Source: Oleomonas cavernae (GTDB lineage Bacteria; Pseudomonadota; Alphaproteobacteria; Zavarziniales; Zavarziniaceae). Taken from it: DNA of 64,000 nt. Numbering within the stretch: position 1 is the first letter of the stretch; each line of letters starts with the position of its first letter. The stretch spans positions 1,082,001 through 1,146,000 of the forward strand of contig NZ_QYUK01000011.1 in NCBI RefSeq assembly GCF_003590945.1, read 5' to 3'. The notes under the pieces were generated by a model, which saw only the letters and a program-made list of their open reading frames with translations, searched no databases and had not been told where the DNA came from. A program made the position numbers and the translations under genes. This document shows positions 49,810-57,985 of this stretch, piece after piece.

Positions 49810-50687
49810 TGATCCAGATCCCGCTGACCGCCTGGCGCGCCGGCGGCCGCAGCTTCGACTACCGCGGCCATCGGATCTTCTGGCAGGCGGCCGGCGAGGA
49901 GGGCAAGCCGGCCCTGCTGCTCATTCACGGCTTTCCCACCGCCTCGTGGGACTGGGAAGCGGTGTGGCCGGCCCTGAGCCGGCACTTCCGGCTGCTGACC
50001 CTGGACATGATCGGCTTCGGCTTTTCGGCCAAGCCGCGCGCCTATGATTACTCGATCCTCGACCAGGCCGACCTGTTCGAGGCCTTCCTGCGCCGGCAGG
50101 GGGTGGGGCGCTATCACATCCTGGCGCATGACTATGGCGACACCGTCGCCCAGGAATTGCTGGCCCGCCAGGGCGAGGGCGGGCACCGGCCGCAGATCCT
50201 CAGCGTCGGCCTGCTCAACGGCGGCCTGTTTCCCGAGACCCATCGCGCGGTCCTGACACAGAAGCTGCTGTTGTCGCCGCTCGGGCCCCTGGTCGGCCGC
50301 CTGGGTAACAAGGAGCGGCTCACCCGGACGATGAGCCGCCTCTTCGGGCCAGGCACGCCGCCCAGTGCGGCGGTGATCGACGGCTTCTGGCAATTGATGT
50401 CGGCCGGCGGCGGCTCGCGGATCATGCACAAGCTGATCCGCTATATCCCCGAGCGCCGCCGGCATCGCGAACGCTGGGTCGGCGCCCTGCAGCGCTCGCC
50501 GGTGCCGCTGAAACTGATCGATGGCGCGGTCGATCCGGTGTCCGGCGCCCACATGGTGGCGCGCTACCGCGAACTGGTGCCCAGCCCCGATGTCACCATG
50601 CTGAAGGAGGTCGGGCACTACCCGCAGGTCGAGGCGCCTGAGGCGGTTTTGGCGGCCTATCTCGAATTTCGGGCGCGCCTGGCCTGA
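49806..50687 (+). CDS. Alpha/beta hydrolase with Asp nucleophile, MEST/epoxide-hydrolase-like
   Basis: 293 residues. HGFPTASWDWEAVWPAL gives the oxyanion hole, and the nucleophile elbow is LAHDYGDTVAQELLARQ (D109), the MEST/haloalkane-dehalogenase/epoxide-hydrolase pattern rather than the Ser esterase one. Other motifs: LIDGAVDPVSGAHM and EVGHYPQVEAPE (general-base His). Overlaps the crotonase stop (ATGA), suggesting a two-step degradative pathway. A hairpin terminator follows. Confidence 0.88.
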   Translation: MMIQIPLTAWRAGGRSFDYRGHRIFWQAAGEEGKPALLLIHGFPTASWDWEAVWPALSRHFRLLTLDMIGFGFSAKPRAYDYSILDQADLFEAFLRRQGVGRYHILAHDYGDTVAQELLARQGEGGHRPQILSVGLLNGGLFPETHRAVLTQKLLLSPLGPLVGRLGNKERLTRTMSRLFGPGTPPSAAVIDGFWQLMSAGGGSRIMHKLIRYIPERRRHRERWVGALQRSPVPLKLIDGAVDPVSGAHMVARYRELVPSPDVTMLKEVGHYPQVEAPEAVLAAYLEFRARLA

Positions 50688-50694
50688 ACGAAAA

Positions 50695-50714
50695 CGGGGC
50701 CCGGAAGGGCCCCG
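50695..50714 (+). terminator. Hairpin terminator after the hydrolase gene
   Basis: CGGGGCCC (50695-50702), loop GGAA, GGGCCCCG (50707-50714): a perfect 8-base GC stem with a GNRA-like tetraloop, followed by CAGTCTTCTTG, only weakly T-rich. Confidence 0.6.
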
Positions 50715-50725
50715 CAGTCTTCTTG

Positions 50726-50823
50726 CGTCATCCCGGACGGAGCGCAGCGCAGATCCGGGATCTCAAGACCAGTGTTCTCGATGCTTTCGCGTCACAAGAT
50801 CCCGGCTCAAGGCCGGGATGACG
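50726..50823. repeat. Palindromic intergenic repeat, GTCATCCCGGC family
   Basis: Left arm CGTCATCCCGGACGGAGCGC... and right arm ...AAGATCCCGGCTCAAGG then CCGGGATGACG. The left arm resembles the right arm of the 9937-10035 copy (GCGCTGCG), so arms have been shuffled between copies. Confidence 0.85.
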
Positions 50824-50839
50824 AGAAACGCACAATCGA

Positions 50840-51727
50840 TTACGAGGCGAAGATGGTCGCCAGCTTCTCGTTCGACGAGAAGGCAGGGGTGGCGCCGCTC
50901 ATGTCGCTGATCTTGTCCCAGGCGGCGGCCACGTCGTCGACGGTCGCATCGGCGCCCAGCTTGGCACCCGTGCCCTCGACGATCTGCACCACCGAGTAAT
51001 AGCCGGCACCCGCTTCCAGGATCACGCCGTTGGGGCTGTTTTCCTGAACCAGGTGCAGCACGCCCGAGGTGACCAGTTCCGGCTTCAAGGTATCGAGAAC
51101 CGCCGGCGGCAGCAGGTTTTCGGTCATGCGGGTGGCGGCGACCGGCGCGATGGTGTTCACGCGGATGTCGTTCTTCTGGCCTTCCAGCTTGATCGTGTTC
51201 ATCAGCCCGACCAGGCCCAGCTTGGCCGAGCCGTAGTTGGCCTGGCCGAAGTTGCCGTAGAGGCCCGAGGCCGACGAGGTCATCACCACGCGGCCATAGT
51301 TGTTGGCCTGCAGGTGCGGCCAGGCCGCCTTGGTGACATAGACCGAGCCCAGCAGGTGGACTTCCAGCACCAGCCTGAAGTCGGCGAGCTCGCCCTTGGC
51401 AAAGCTCTTGTCGCGCAGGATGCCGGCGTTGTTGATCAGGATGTCCAGCTTGCCATAGGTGTCGATCGCGGTCTTCACCAGGGCTTCGGCGGTCTCGGGC
51501 GTCGACACGGAATTGGTGTCGGCCACGGCTTCGCCGCCCAGGGCCTTGATTTCGTCGACGACGCGCTGGGCGGCACCCGCCGAACTGCCCGACCCATCGA
51601 CCGCGCCGCCCAGGTCGTTGACCACCACCTTGGCGCCACGGGCCGCCAGGGCGAGGGCGTGGCTGCGGCCCAGGCCGCCGCCGGCGCCGGTCACGATGGC
51701 GACGCGATTGTCGAAACGGATGCTCAT
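50840..51727 (-). CDS. Short-chain dehydrogenase, (3R)-hydroxyacyl-CoA dehydrogenase-like
   Basis: 295 residues. Rossmann TGAGGGLGRSHAL, VNDLGGAVDGSG (NAD-preferring Asp), NNAGI, SSASG and catalytic Y-x3-K in NYGSAKLG. VVNDLGGA..G and DKSF match the multifunctional-enzyme type 2 branch acting on 3-hydroxyacyl-CoA in beta-oxidation. After the SDR domain about 55 residues continue (VQIVEGTGAKLGADATVDD), a typical tail of that branch. ATG 51727 is clear. Faces the crotonase operon across a repeat. Confidence 0.9.
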   Translation of the reverse strand: MSIRFDNRVAIVTGAGGGLGRSHALALAARGAKVVVNDLGGAVDGSGSSAGAAQRVVDEIKALGGEAVADTNSVSTPETAEALVKTAIDTYGKLDILINNAGILRDKSFAKGELADFRLVLEVHLLGSVYVTKAAWPHLQANNYGRVVMTSSASGLYGNFGQANYGSAKLGLVGLMNTIKLEGQKNDIRVNTIAPVAATRMTENLLPPAVLDTLKPELVTSGVLHLVQENSPNGVILEAGAGYYSVVQIVEGTGAKLGADATVDDVAAAWDKISDMSGATPAFSSNEKLATIFAS

Positions 51728-51860
51728 TATCAACTCTCCTCGGTCTTCTGGTTCTGCGCAGATAAAACCCGGTGGGTTCTTTGCGCAGTGCGAGCAGAAG
51801 GTCAAGGGGAACGGTTGCCGCGCACCGCGGCGGCGGCGGCGCGGCTGGCCGGGCAGGCGG

Positions 51861-53267
51861 CTATTGCAGGGCCCACCAGACGGCGCTCCACCACCCGGGC
51901 TGGATGGGTCCAGCCTGCAGGGTGCCGGTTTCGATGTGCAGGTAGTCGTTTTCCCGCCAGCGGTTCCTGATCCGCACATAGCGGCCGCCTTCCAAGGGCT
52001 CGATCAGCCACATGGCGCTCCACCAATCGGGGCTGATCGGCCCGGCTGCGACGGTGCCTGACTCCACGTGGATATAGTGGTCGGGTTTCCAGTGGTTGCG
52101 GAAGCGGACAAAGGGGGTGCCGGCGACCGGCTCGATCTGCCAGCGGGCGCTGAGCCAGTCGAGCAGGATCGGGCCGGTGGTAAGCGCCCCGGTCTCGATG
52201 TGCAAGAAGTCGCCGGCCCGCCAGGCGCTGCCGATGCGGGCGGTGGTGCCTTGCCCGGCGCCGCCGGTTCCCGTCCCACCCCGGCCGATCACGTTCATGG
52301 TCAGCAGCAGGTTGACGTCGGGGCCGCCCTTCTGGCGCACGATGATCGGCACCGAAGCGGGGGCGTCGGGAACCGTGGCCGAGTCGTAGCAGTTGGCCCC
52401 GGTCCCCTGTTGCGACGGGCAGGCAAAGACCAGCAGGCTCCAGTTGTAGGGGCTATCCCATTCGAAGACGTCGTGCGATCCGGCACCCAGCACCTGGAGC
52501 CCGCTGGGGTGGTTGCCGAAAGTATCGATCGCCGCAGGCATCAGGACCTCGACCGGCGCGGACGTGTTGCGGCGCCACCTGGTGATGACGATATTGCAGA
52601 TGATCGACGGAAGGGCGGAGCGGACGATCTCGCTGGGGCAATCCAGCACCGCCTCCAAGGTTTCCGCCGGCATCTGCGGGGGCAGGGGAGGCGGCATCCC
52701 GCCGGTCGTGCCGCCGGCCGTGTTGGAGACGCGGTAGCGGTAGATCACATGCGGCCCGAAGGAGGCGCCGACCAGGAGTTCGGCGATCGAGCCGTCGGCA
52801 AGCCCGCTCCGCGGCCTGACGGTGAGCGTGGCGCTGCCCGACTTGCTCTCGCCGACTTCGGCCAGTACCAGGATGCCCGGCGGGTTCTCGACAATGTCGA
52901 ATCCGCTGCCGCCGACTTCGCCGCCGGCCTGGATGCGGGCGGCAGGCCCTTGCACCTGCACATTGACGGTGATCGAGAAGCCCGTCGCATCCATGGTGGC
53001 CGGCGGTGCCGACCAGGCGATCTGGCCGGCATAGGCGCCCTGGGGCTCGCGCAGCGAGATTGCTCCCGGGCTGACCTGGACCCAATGGCTTCCGGTCTGG
53101 TCCGGCACCGTTTCGACCAGTTCGAGATAGGGCGCCTGCTGGGCCCGTGCGCCCGGCGCCACCAGCAGCCAGGCTGCGACCACCGCCAGGGCCAGAAGGC
53201 AGGCAACGAGCCTATTCGCGTGTACAGGCGCGCCCGAACGGGCGCTGTGTCCCCACCCAGCAGGCAT
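51861..53267 (-). CDS. Secreted protein with three C-terminal Trp-rich repeats (possible beta-trefoil lectin)
   Basis: 468 residues from ATG 53267, which has a strong GGGAGGG site. A long-n-region signal peptide (hydrophobic LVACLLALAVVAAWLLVA, cut after ARA) is followed by a beta-rich middle (about 45-315) and a GTGGAGQG linker. The last 130 residues hold three 44-residue copies: GDFLHIETGALTTGPI, DHYIHVESGTVAAGPI and NDYLHIETGTLQAGPI, each followed by a W-SA-W box. Three units of this size suit one beta-trefoil, a fold common in lectins. I do not recognise the full-length family. Role (cell surface or exported) is inferred only. Confidence 0.65.
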   Translation of the reverse strand: MPAGWGHSARSGAPVHANRLVACLLALAVVAAWLLVAPGARAQQAPYLELVETVPDQTGSHWVQVSPGAISLREPQGAYAGQIAWSAPPATMDATGFSITVNVQVQGPAARIQAGGEVGGSGFDIVENPPGILVLAEVGESKSGSATLTVRPRSGLADGSIAELLVGASFGPHVIYRYRVSNTAGGTTGGMPPPLPPQMPAETLEAVLDCPSEIVRSALPSIICNIVITRWRRNTSAPVEVLMPAAIDTFGNHPSGLQVLGAGSHDVFEWDSPYNWSLLVFACPSQQGTGANCYDSATVPDAPASVPIIVRQKGGPDVNLLLTMNVIGRGGTGTGGAGQGTTARIGSAWRAGDFLHIETGALTTGPILLDWLSARWQIEPVAGTPFVRFRNHWKPDHYIHVESGTVAAGPISPDWWSAMWLIEPLEGGRYVRIRNRWRENDYLHIETGTLQAGPIQPGWWSAVWWALQ

Positions 53268-53382
53268 GTTTCCCTCCCCCAGGAAAATGCAGCCGACGAT
53301 GTGGGTCATCGTCCTCCTGTGCTGGCGGCCGTGCAAGCCGGACCGGCCCCGTTTTGCGCGCAAGGCCCCGGACGAACCTGCG

Positions 53383-54594
53383 TCAAGCCGTATGGAGCAG
53401 GCACCTTGTCCCCTCCGGCTGGCCGATGGTGCCGACGCAGGCGTTGCAGTGGTTGCAGGGGCTGACGTGGCCGGGGTTGGTGCGCAGGGCTTGCGCGAAA
53501 TCGGGGTCGTGCAGCAGGGCGCGGCCGATCGAGACGAGATCGAAGCCTTCCTGGTTTATCGCCCGGGCGATACCGTCAGCCGAGGTGGCGCCGCCCAGGT
53601 AGATCAGGGGTACGTCGACCGCCGCGCGGACACGGCGGGCCTGGTCGAGGAAGAACAACTCGGTGAAAGGATCGCTGCGGAATACCCGGCGGCCGATCAG
53701 GCGCAGCATGGCGCGGAACAGGGGGTTGGCCTCGCCCTTGATCACATAGTCGATCGGGTTGGCGCCGCGGAACAGGTACATGGGCGTCTTGCTGACGAAG
53801 CCGCCGCTCATTTCGATCGCATCGATGCCGCCCTGTGCCAGCAGCTTGCAGGCCTCGACCGCTTCGGCCGTCTCCAGGCCGCCCTTGAAGCCGTCGGCCA
53901 GGTTGATCTTGGCGATCAGCGGCACCTGGTCGCCCACCGCCTTGCGCACGGCGTCCAGCGCGCGCAGGGGCAGGCGCATGCGGTTGGCGAGCGAGCCGCC
54001 ATAGTCGTCGCGGCGCTTGTTGGTGGCGGGGCTGATGAACTGGCTGAGCAGATAGCCGTGGCCCATGTGGATTTCCAGCGCGTCGAAGCCGACCCCGACC
54101 AGGATGCGGGCGGCCCTGGCGTAATCGGCCAGCAGCGCCTCGAAATCCGCGCTGCCCATGGCATCGGCGAAGGGGATGCCGGCCAGGACGCCGTAATCGT
54201 TGAGCCGCGCCGATGCCCCCTTGGGCCGGCGGCTACGTACCGGGCGCAGCCGGGTGAAGGCGCCGCAATGGGCAAGCTGGCCGGCAATCGCGCCGCCATG
54301 GGCGTGGACCGCGTCGGAGAGCCGGCGCAGCTCGCCCGAAATCCCCTCGTGCATGTGCATCTGGTTGGCGAAGGTGCGGGCGTCGGTCGAAACGGCGCAG
54401 TAGGAGACAGTGGTGAGCGCCGTTCCGCCCTGGGCGACGCCGGCGTGGAAATCCGCCAGTGCCACGCTCGGCACGCCGCCGGGCGAGCGGCTTTCGAAGG
54501 TCGCGGCCTTCTTGAGGCGGTTGCGCAGGGTAAGCCCGGCCAGGCGCACAGGCTCGAACACCCGGGCCATGTCCGGCGCGGTTCCTGTTGCCAT
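53383..54594 (-). CDS. NADH:flavin oxidoreductase, Old Yellow Enzyme family
   Basis: 403 residues. TIM-barrel OYE: FEPVRLAGLTLRNRLKKAAT, GGAIAGQLAHCG, HMGHGYLLSQFISPATNKR, RDDYGGSLANRMRLPLRALD and FDLVSIGRALLHDPDF. The C terminus has CNHCNACVG, the remnant of the Cys cluster found in 2,4-dienoyl-CoA reductase-like members, without the extra FAD domain. ATG 54594 is natural (GGGGGATCC upstream). Substrate open. Confidence 0.9.
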   Translation of the reverse strand: MATGTAPDMARVFEPVRLAGLTLRNRLKKAATFESRSPGGVPSVALADFHAGVAQGGTALTTVSYCAVSTDARTFANQMHMHEGISGELRRLSDAVHAHGGAIAGQLAHCGAFTRLRPVRSRRPKGASARLNDYGVLAGIPFADAMGSADFEALLADYARAARILVGVGFDALEIHMGHGYLLSQFISPATNKRRDDYGGSLANRMRLPLRALDAVRKAVGDQVPLIAKINLADGFKGGLETAEAVEACKLLAQGGIDAIEMSGGFVSKTPMYLFRGANPIDYVIKGEANPLFRAMLRLIGRRVFRSDPFTELFFLDQARRVRAAVDVPLIYLGGATSADGIARAINQEGFDLVSIGRALLHDPDFAQALRTNPGHVSPCNHCNACVGTIGQPEGTRCLLHTA

Positions 54595-54670
54595 GGCGGA
54601 TCCCCCTTATCGTTATGGGGGTGACAGTGCCCGGCCGGTGCCCCGGCGGCATCGTCCGCTTGGAGGGGGC

Positions 54671-54952
54671 TCAGCTACCCCGGAGGCGCTTGGCGTTGGC
54701 GGTCGCCGGGCCGTGCCAGGGCCGCAAGGCCGAAGCGATGGCGGCCGGGCCGGTGCGGCCGGACACCAGGATCTGGGTCGAGTGGCTGAGGGCGAGAAGC
54801 TTCTCGACCGTCATCCGCTGATACTCTTCCACCGTGCAACTCCCGGTCATCATCAGGAAGGTTCTGTGCACAATGGTTTCCCACGATGCCATGGCCAGTT
54901 CTGCCCATATCAGGGGCAGGGCAACTGCCGCACGAGTCTGTCGATCGTTCAT
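54671..54952 (-). CDS. Small conserved-looking helical protein, function unknown
   Basis: 93 residues, MNDRQTRAAVALPLIWAELA then MASWETIVHRTFLMMTG, CTVEEYQRMTVEKLLALSHS. The helical pattern with MASWETI.HR and the YQRM.VEK segment resembles small phasin-like or granule-associated proteins of alphaproteobacteria, but I cannot assign it firmly. ATG 54952 starts the coherent part of a longer frame. Confidence 0.6.
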   Translation of the reverse strand: MNDRQTRAAVALPLIWAELAMASWETIVHRTFLMMTGSCTVEEYQRMTVEKLLALSHSTQILVSGRTGPAAIASALRPWHGPATANAKRLRGS

Positions 54953-55019
54953 TCGATCAGGATCGTTCGCCGGCGGGACGATGGGAAGCCCTATTCGCAG
55001 GGTGAGGCAGGATGTCCTC

Positions 55020-55814
55020 TCAAGCCGTGAGCGAGTTCGACAGGGCTTCGCGTTCCTGCTTGGTGAAATCGACCCAGCGCAACTTGGCGTCCAGCGGCAT
55101 GGCGACCGAACCATCGACGGTAACACCCAGGATCAGCCCCTTGTCGGCATCGAGGACGACGGGCTTTGCCCGGCGCGGCACGGCCCACACCCGGCGCACC
55201 GGCGCCCCGTTGTGATCGACACCGGCGACCGCCCATCCCTTCGGGCCGCGGCCTTCCAGGCGCAGCATGGTGGGCCGCATCGGCTTGTCGCGCAGGGCAG
55301 CGCGCAGCCGGCGCCCTTCACGCAGCCGGCCGAAACCATAGCGCAGCATGCCCCAGGCCAGCAGCGCGAACAGGGGGATCGACAGGCCCAGGGTGATCGC
55401 CCGGTTCCAGAAGGTCTCCAGGGCCAGGTCGGTGGTCAGATATTCCGGCCGGGCGGGATCGGCCATCACCATGGCGCTGTAGTCCCCGGTGTGCAGATCG
55501 ACGAAATAAATCGTGGTTTCGTGTTCGAGCTTGGGCTGACCGGGCCGGTAAAGCGTCAGCGTCGCGTTGCAGGTCACCAGGACCAGATGGGTCTTGCATT
55601 CGCCCTCGGCGATCTGGCTATTGGGGGAGGGCTGCGCCGTCTTGCGGATCGACCAGTCGGCGAGAAGATCGGGGATCGGCGGCACGGTGATCACCACGAA
55701 GCCGCCCAGCACCAGCACGGCGACCAGGATCGACCACAGGCTGGAGGCGAGCCCCGTGCCGGGCGGCCGGGCCGTCAGCGGGCGGCTGGGAAAGACCAGG
55801 CCTTTCTCGGACAT
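55020..55814 (-). CDS. Two-pass membrane protein, function unknown
   Basis: 264 residues. Membrane segments at about 24-45 (SLWSILVAVLVLGGFVVIT) and about 137-158 (ITLGLSIPLFALLAWGMLRY). The loop between has two cysteines (GECKTHLVLVTCNATLTLY) and a beta pattern; the C-terminal cytoplasmic part is beta-rich (VVLDADKGLILGVTVDG). I do not recognise a family. It ends only a few bases from a longer intergenic stretch and follows the channel-family gene leftward. Confidence 0.65.
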   Translation of the reverse strand: MSEKGLVFPSRPLTARPPGTGLASSLWSILVAVLVLGGFVVITVPPIPDLLADWSIRKTAQPSPNSQIAEGECKTHLVLVTCNATLTLYRPGQPKLEHETTIYFVDLHTGDYSAMVMADPARPEYLTTDLALETFWNRAITLGLSIPLFALLAWGMLRYGFGRLREGRRLRAALRDKPMRPTMLRLEGRGPKGWAVAGVDHNGAPVRRVWAVPRRAKPVVLDADKGLILGVTVDGSVAMPLDAKLRWVDFTKQEREALSNSLTA

Positions 55815-55835
55815 CGAACGCTCCCTCGATGGACG

Positions 55836-56492
55836 CTACTTGCGGAGTCTGCGCCGTGGCACGGCCAAGGTCCACTGGCGATAGAGGCCCAGCAGGCGCA
55901 GCGCCACGCACAATGCCGCGCCGATCAGCATGGTGGTCAGCGCCGGCAGCCCCACCCAGGCGCCGAGCGTTACCACGATCCCGCCGGCCAGGGCTGCCAC
56001 CGCATAGATCTCGGACTGCAGCACCAGGGGCGTGCGGGTCACCAGCACGTCGCGCAGGATGCCGCCGCCGATGCCGGTGATCATGCCGACCACGGCGGCC
56101 ATCAAGGGATCGACACCGTAGGCCAGCGCCTTCTGGGTGCCCGCGGCCGCGAACAGGCCAAGGCCGATGGCATCGAACAGGCGGACCGGCCATTTGATCC
56201 GCTCGACCCAGGTCTGGGCATAGATGGTGAAGGTGCCGCCCACCATGGCGATGGCGAAATTGTGCCAGGAGGTCAGCGTCTCGGGCGGCGTCGCCCCCAG
56301 CAGCAGGTCGCGGGTGATGCCGCCGAACAGGGCGGTGACGAAGGCCAGCATCAGCACGCCGAACAGGTCCAGGCGCTGGCGCAGGGCCAGCGTCGCGCCG
56401 CTGATCGCAAAGACGAAGACACCGATCCCGTCGAGCAGCAGGATCAGTACCTCCGCCGGGTATTCGAGGATGATCGGCGCCTGGCCCAGCAT
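55836..56492 (-). CDS. TRIC / UPF0126 (YicG-like) cation-channel family membrane protein
   Basis: 218 residues, about seven helices in two similar halves: GVFVFAISGATLALRQRLDLFGVL and AIGLGLFAAAGTQKALAYG, each with the conserved Gly-rich start, and GGITRDLLLG / GGGILRDVL in matching positions (both RD-L motifs are UPF0126 signatures). Bacterial TRIC homologues carry cations or small solutes. Its start is 4 bases downstream of the acyl-CoA dehydrogenase stop, so they are cotranscribed. Confidence 0.9.
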   Translation of the reverse strand: MLGQAPIILEYPAEVLILLLDGIGVFVFAISGATLALRQRLDLFGVLMLAFVTALFGGITRDLLLGATPPETLTSWHNFAIAMVGGTFTIYAQTWVERIKWPVRLFDAIGLGLFAAAGTQKALAYGVDPLMAAVVGMITGIGGGILRDVLVTRTPLVLQSEIYAVAALAGGIVVTLGAWVGLPALTTMLIGAALCVALRLLGLYRQWTLAVPRRRLRK

Positions 56493-56496
56493 GGGA

Positions 56497-57642
56497 TCAG
56501 GCCCGTGTCAGGCCGCGCGCGATGACCATCTGCTGGATCTGGCTGGTGCCTTCATAGATCCGGAAGATGCGGACATCGCGGTAGAAGCGCTCGATCCCGT
56601 AATCGGCCACGTAACCGGCACCGCCATGGATCTGCACCGCGCGGTCGGCGACCCGGCCGACCATTTCCGAGCAGAAATACTTGGCGCAGGCCGCCTCGGT
56701 CGAGACATTCTCGCCGGCATCGAAGCGGCGGGCGGCATCGCGCACCATGCATTGGGCGGCATAGAGCTCGGTCTTGCAGTCGGCCAGCATGGCCTGGACC
56801 AGTTGGAACTCGCTGATCGCCTGGCCGAACTGCTTGCGCTCGCGGGCATAGGCGATGCTGTCTTCCAGCAGGCGGGTGGCGACGCCGACACAGACCGAGG
56901 AGATGTGCAGGCGGCCGCGGTCCAGCACCTTCATCGCGGTCTTGAAGCCCTTGCCCTCGATGCCGCCGATCAGGTTGGCGGCGGGCACCCGGGCATCCTC
57001 GAAGATCACGTCGGCGATCTTGGCACCCTGCTGGCCCATCTTCTTGTCCGGCTTGCCGACATGGACGCCCGGGGTTCCGGCCTCGACCGCGAAGGCGGAG
57101 ATGCCGCCGGCGCCCCTGTTGCCCGCATCGGTGCGCGCCATCACGGTGAACAGGCCGGCATGGGGCGCGTTGGTGATGTAACGCTTGGTGCCGTTCAGGA
57201 CATAGGTATCGCCGTCCAGCCGCGCGCTGGTCTTCAGCGAGGCGGCGTCCGAGCCCGCCTCGGGCTCGGTCAGGCAGAACGAGGCGACCAGCTCGCCGGT
57301 CGCAAGCTTCGGCAGGTACCTGGCCTTCTGCGCCGCCGTGCCATCGATCACCAGGCCCTGGCTGCCGATGCCGACATTGGTACCGAAGGCCGAGCGGAAC
57401 GCGGGCGAAGTCTGGCAGAAGGTGAACATCACCTCGATCTCGTCCGACAGAGACAGGCCCAGGCCGCCGTATTCCTCGGGGATGGACAGGCCGAACAGGC
57501 CCAACTCGCGCATCTCGGCGATGATCTGCGCCGGGATCGCGTCATCCTCGGCCACCTTGGCCTCGATCGGGCGCAGGCGTTCGCGCACGAAGCGGCCCAG
57601 GGTCTCGATGAACTGCGCCCGCGTCTCGGCATCCAGCGCCAT
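56497..57642 (-). CDS. Acyl-CoA dehydrogenase
   Basis: 381 residues. FLTEPEAGSDAAS-type motif (ASFCLTEPEAGSDAASLKT), VLNGTKRYITNAPHA, KMGQQGAKIADVIFEDARVP, RERKQFGQAISEFQLVQAML and RDVRIFRIYEGTSQIQQM (catalytic Glu in YEGT). FAD-dependent alpha-beta desaturation of acyl-CoA. The start ATG 57642 is in a copy of a short sequence that recurs near 58346. Upstream SDR, OYE and crotonase genes suggest lipid or aromatic catabolism, but no operon spans them. Confidence 0.95.
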   Translation of the reverse strand: MALDAETRAQFIETLGRFVRERLRPIEAKVAEDDAIPAQIIAEMRELGLFGLSIPEEYGGLGLSLSDEIEVMFTFCQTSPAFRSAFGTNVGIGSQGLVIDGTAAQKARYLPKLATGELVASFCLTEPEAGSDAASLKTSARLDGDTYVLNGTKRYITNAPHAGLFTVMARTDAGNRGAGGISAFAVEAGTPGVHVGKPDKKMGQQGAKIADVIFEDARVPAANLIGGIEGKGFKTAMKVLDRGRLHISSVCVGVATRLLEDSIAYARERKQFGQAISEFQLVQAMLADCKTELYAAQCMVRDAARRFDAGENVSTEAACAKYFCSEMVGRVADRAVQIHGGAGYVADYGIERFYRDVRIFRIYEGTSQIQQMVIARGLTRA

Positions 57643-57706
57643 GGCGCCTCTCCTCGTTTTGTTTTTCGCCGCCGGAGTGAAGCATTCCGGCGCCAAGCGG
57701 GGAAGG
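57641..57706. repeat. 66-bp direct repeat, copy 1 (second copy near 58346-58411)
   Basis: The 5' region of the acyl-CoA dehydrogenase gene (from ATGGCGCCTCTCCT on the plus strand, through TTTTTCGCCGCC and GTGAAGCATTCCGGCGC) is repeated with about 10 changes at 58346-58411, in the same orientation. The two copies flank the small RHH-like gene and a palindromic repeat. Confidence 0.75.
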
Positions 57707-57727
57707 GGCGTTTCGCCGGGAACCTGC

Positions 57728-57985
57728 CTACTTCAATCGATCTGCAGGTGGCCAGGGATCGTCATCGCCGGGTGGAACATCCGGCACGCGGTCGAGCACG
57801 GCGCGCGCCTTGTCCAGGTCGGCACGAGCCGCCCGTTCCTTCAGTGTGGTCCGTACCTCGCCCACCTTCTCTGCAATAGCGGCAAGGAAGAATTGGTTCA
57901 GCGACGTTTCGCTCGCGGCGGCAACTTCCTTGGCCTGCTCCATCAGGTAAATCGGCAGGCGCAACGGGTAGGACGACGCACTCAT
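57728..57985 (-). CDS. Small ribbon-helix-helix-like protein (possible orphan antitoxin)
   Basis: 85 residues. YPLRLPIYLMEQAKEVAAAS then ETSLNQFFLAAIAEKVGEVR has the beta strand plus two helices of Arc/MetJ/HicB-type DNA-binding proteins, which often act as antitoxins or regulators. The C-terminal half is acidic and Pro-rich (VPDVPPGDDDPWPP). No toxin gene is visible on either side. ATG 57985 starts the fold. It lies between two direct-repeat copies and may have been moved here. Confidence 0.7.
   Translation of the reverse strand: MSASSYPLRLPIYLMEQAKEVAAASETSLNQFFLAAIAEKVGEVRTTLKERAARADLDKARAVLDRVPDVPPGDDDPWPPADRLK

Noticed and set aside
54834-56525. A 563-codon plus-strand frame
   Set aside because: It runs antisense to two membrane-protein genes and has the same His/Gln/Arg-rich shadow composition.
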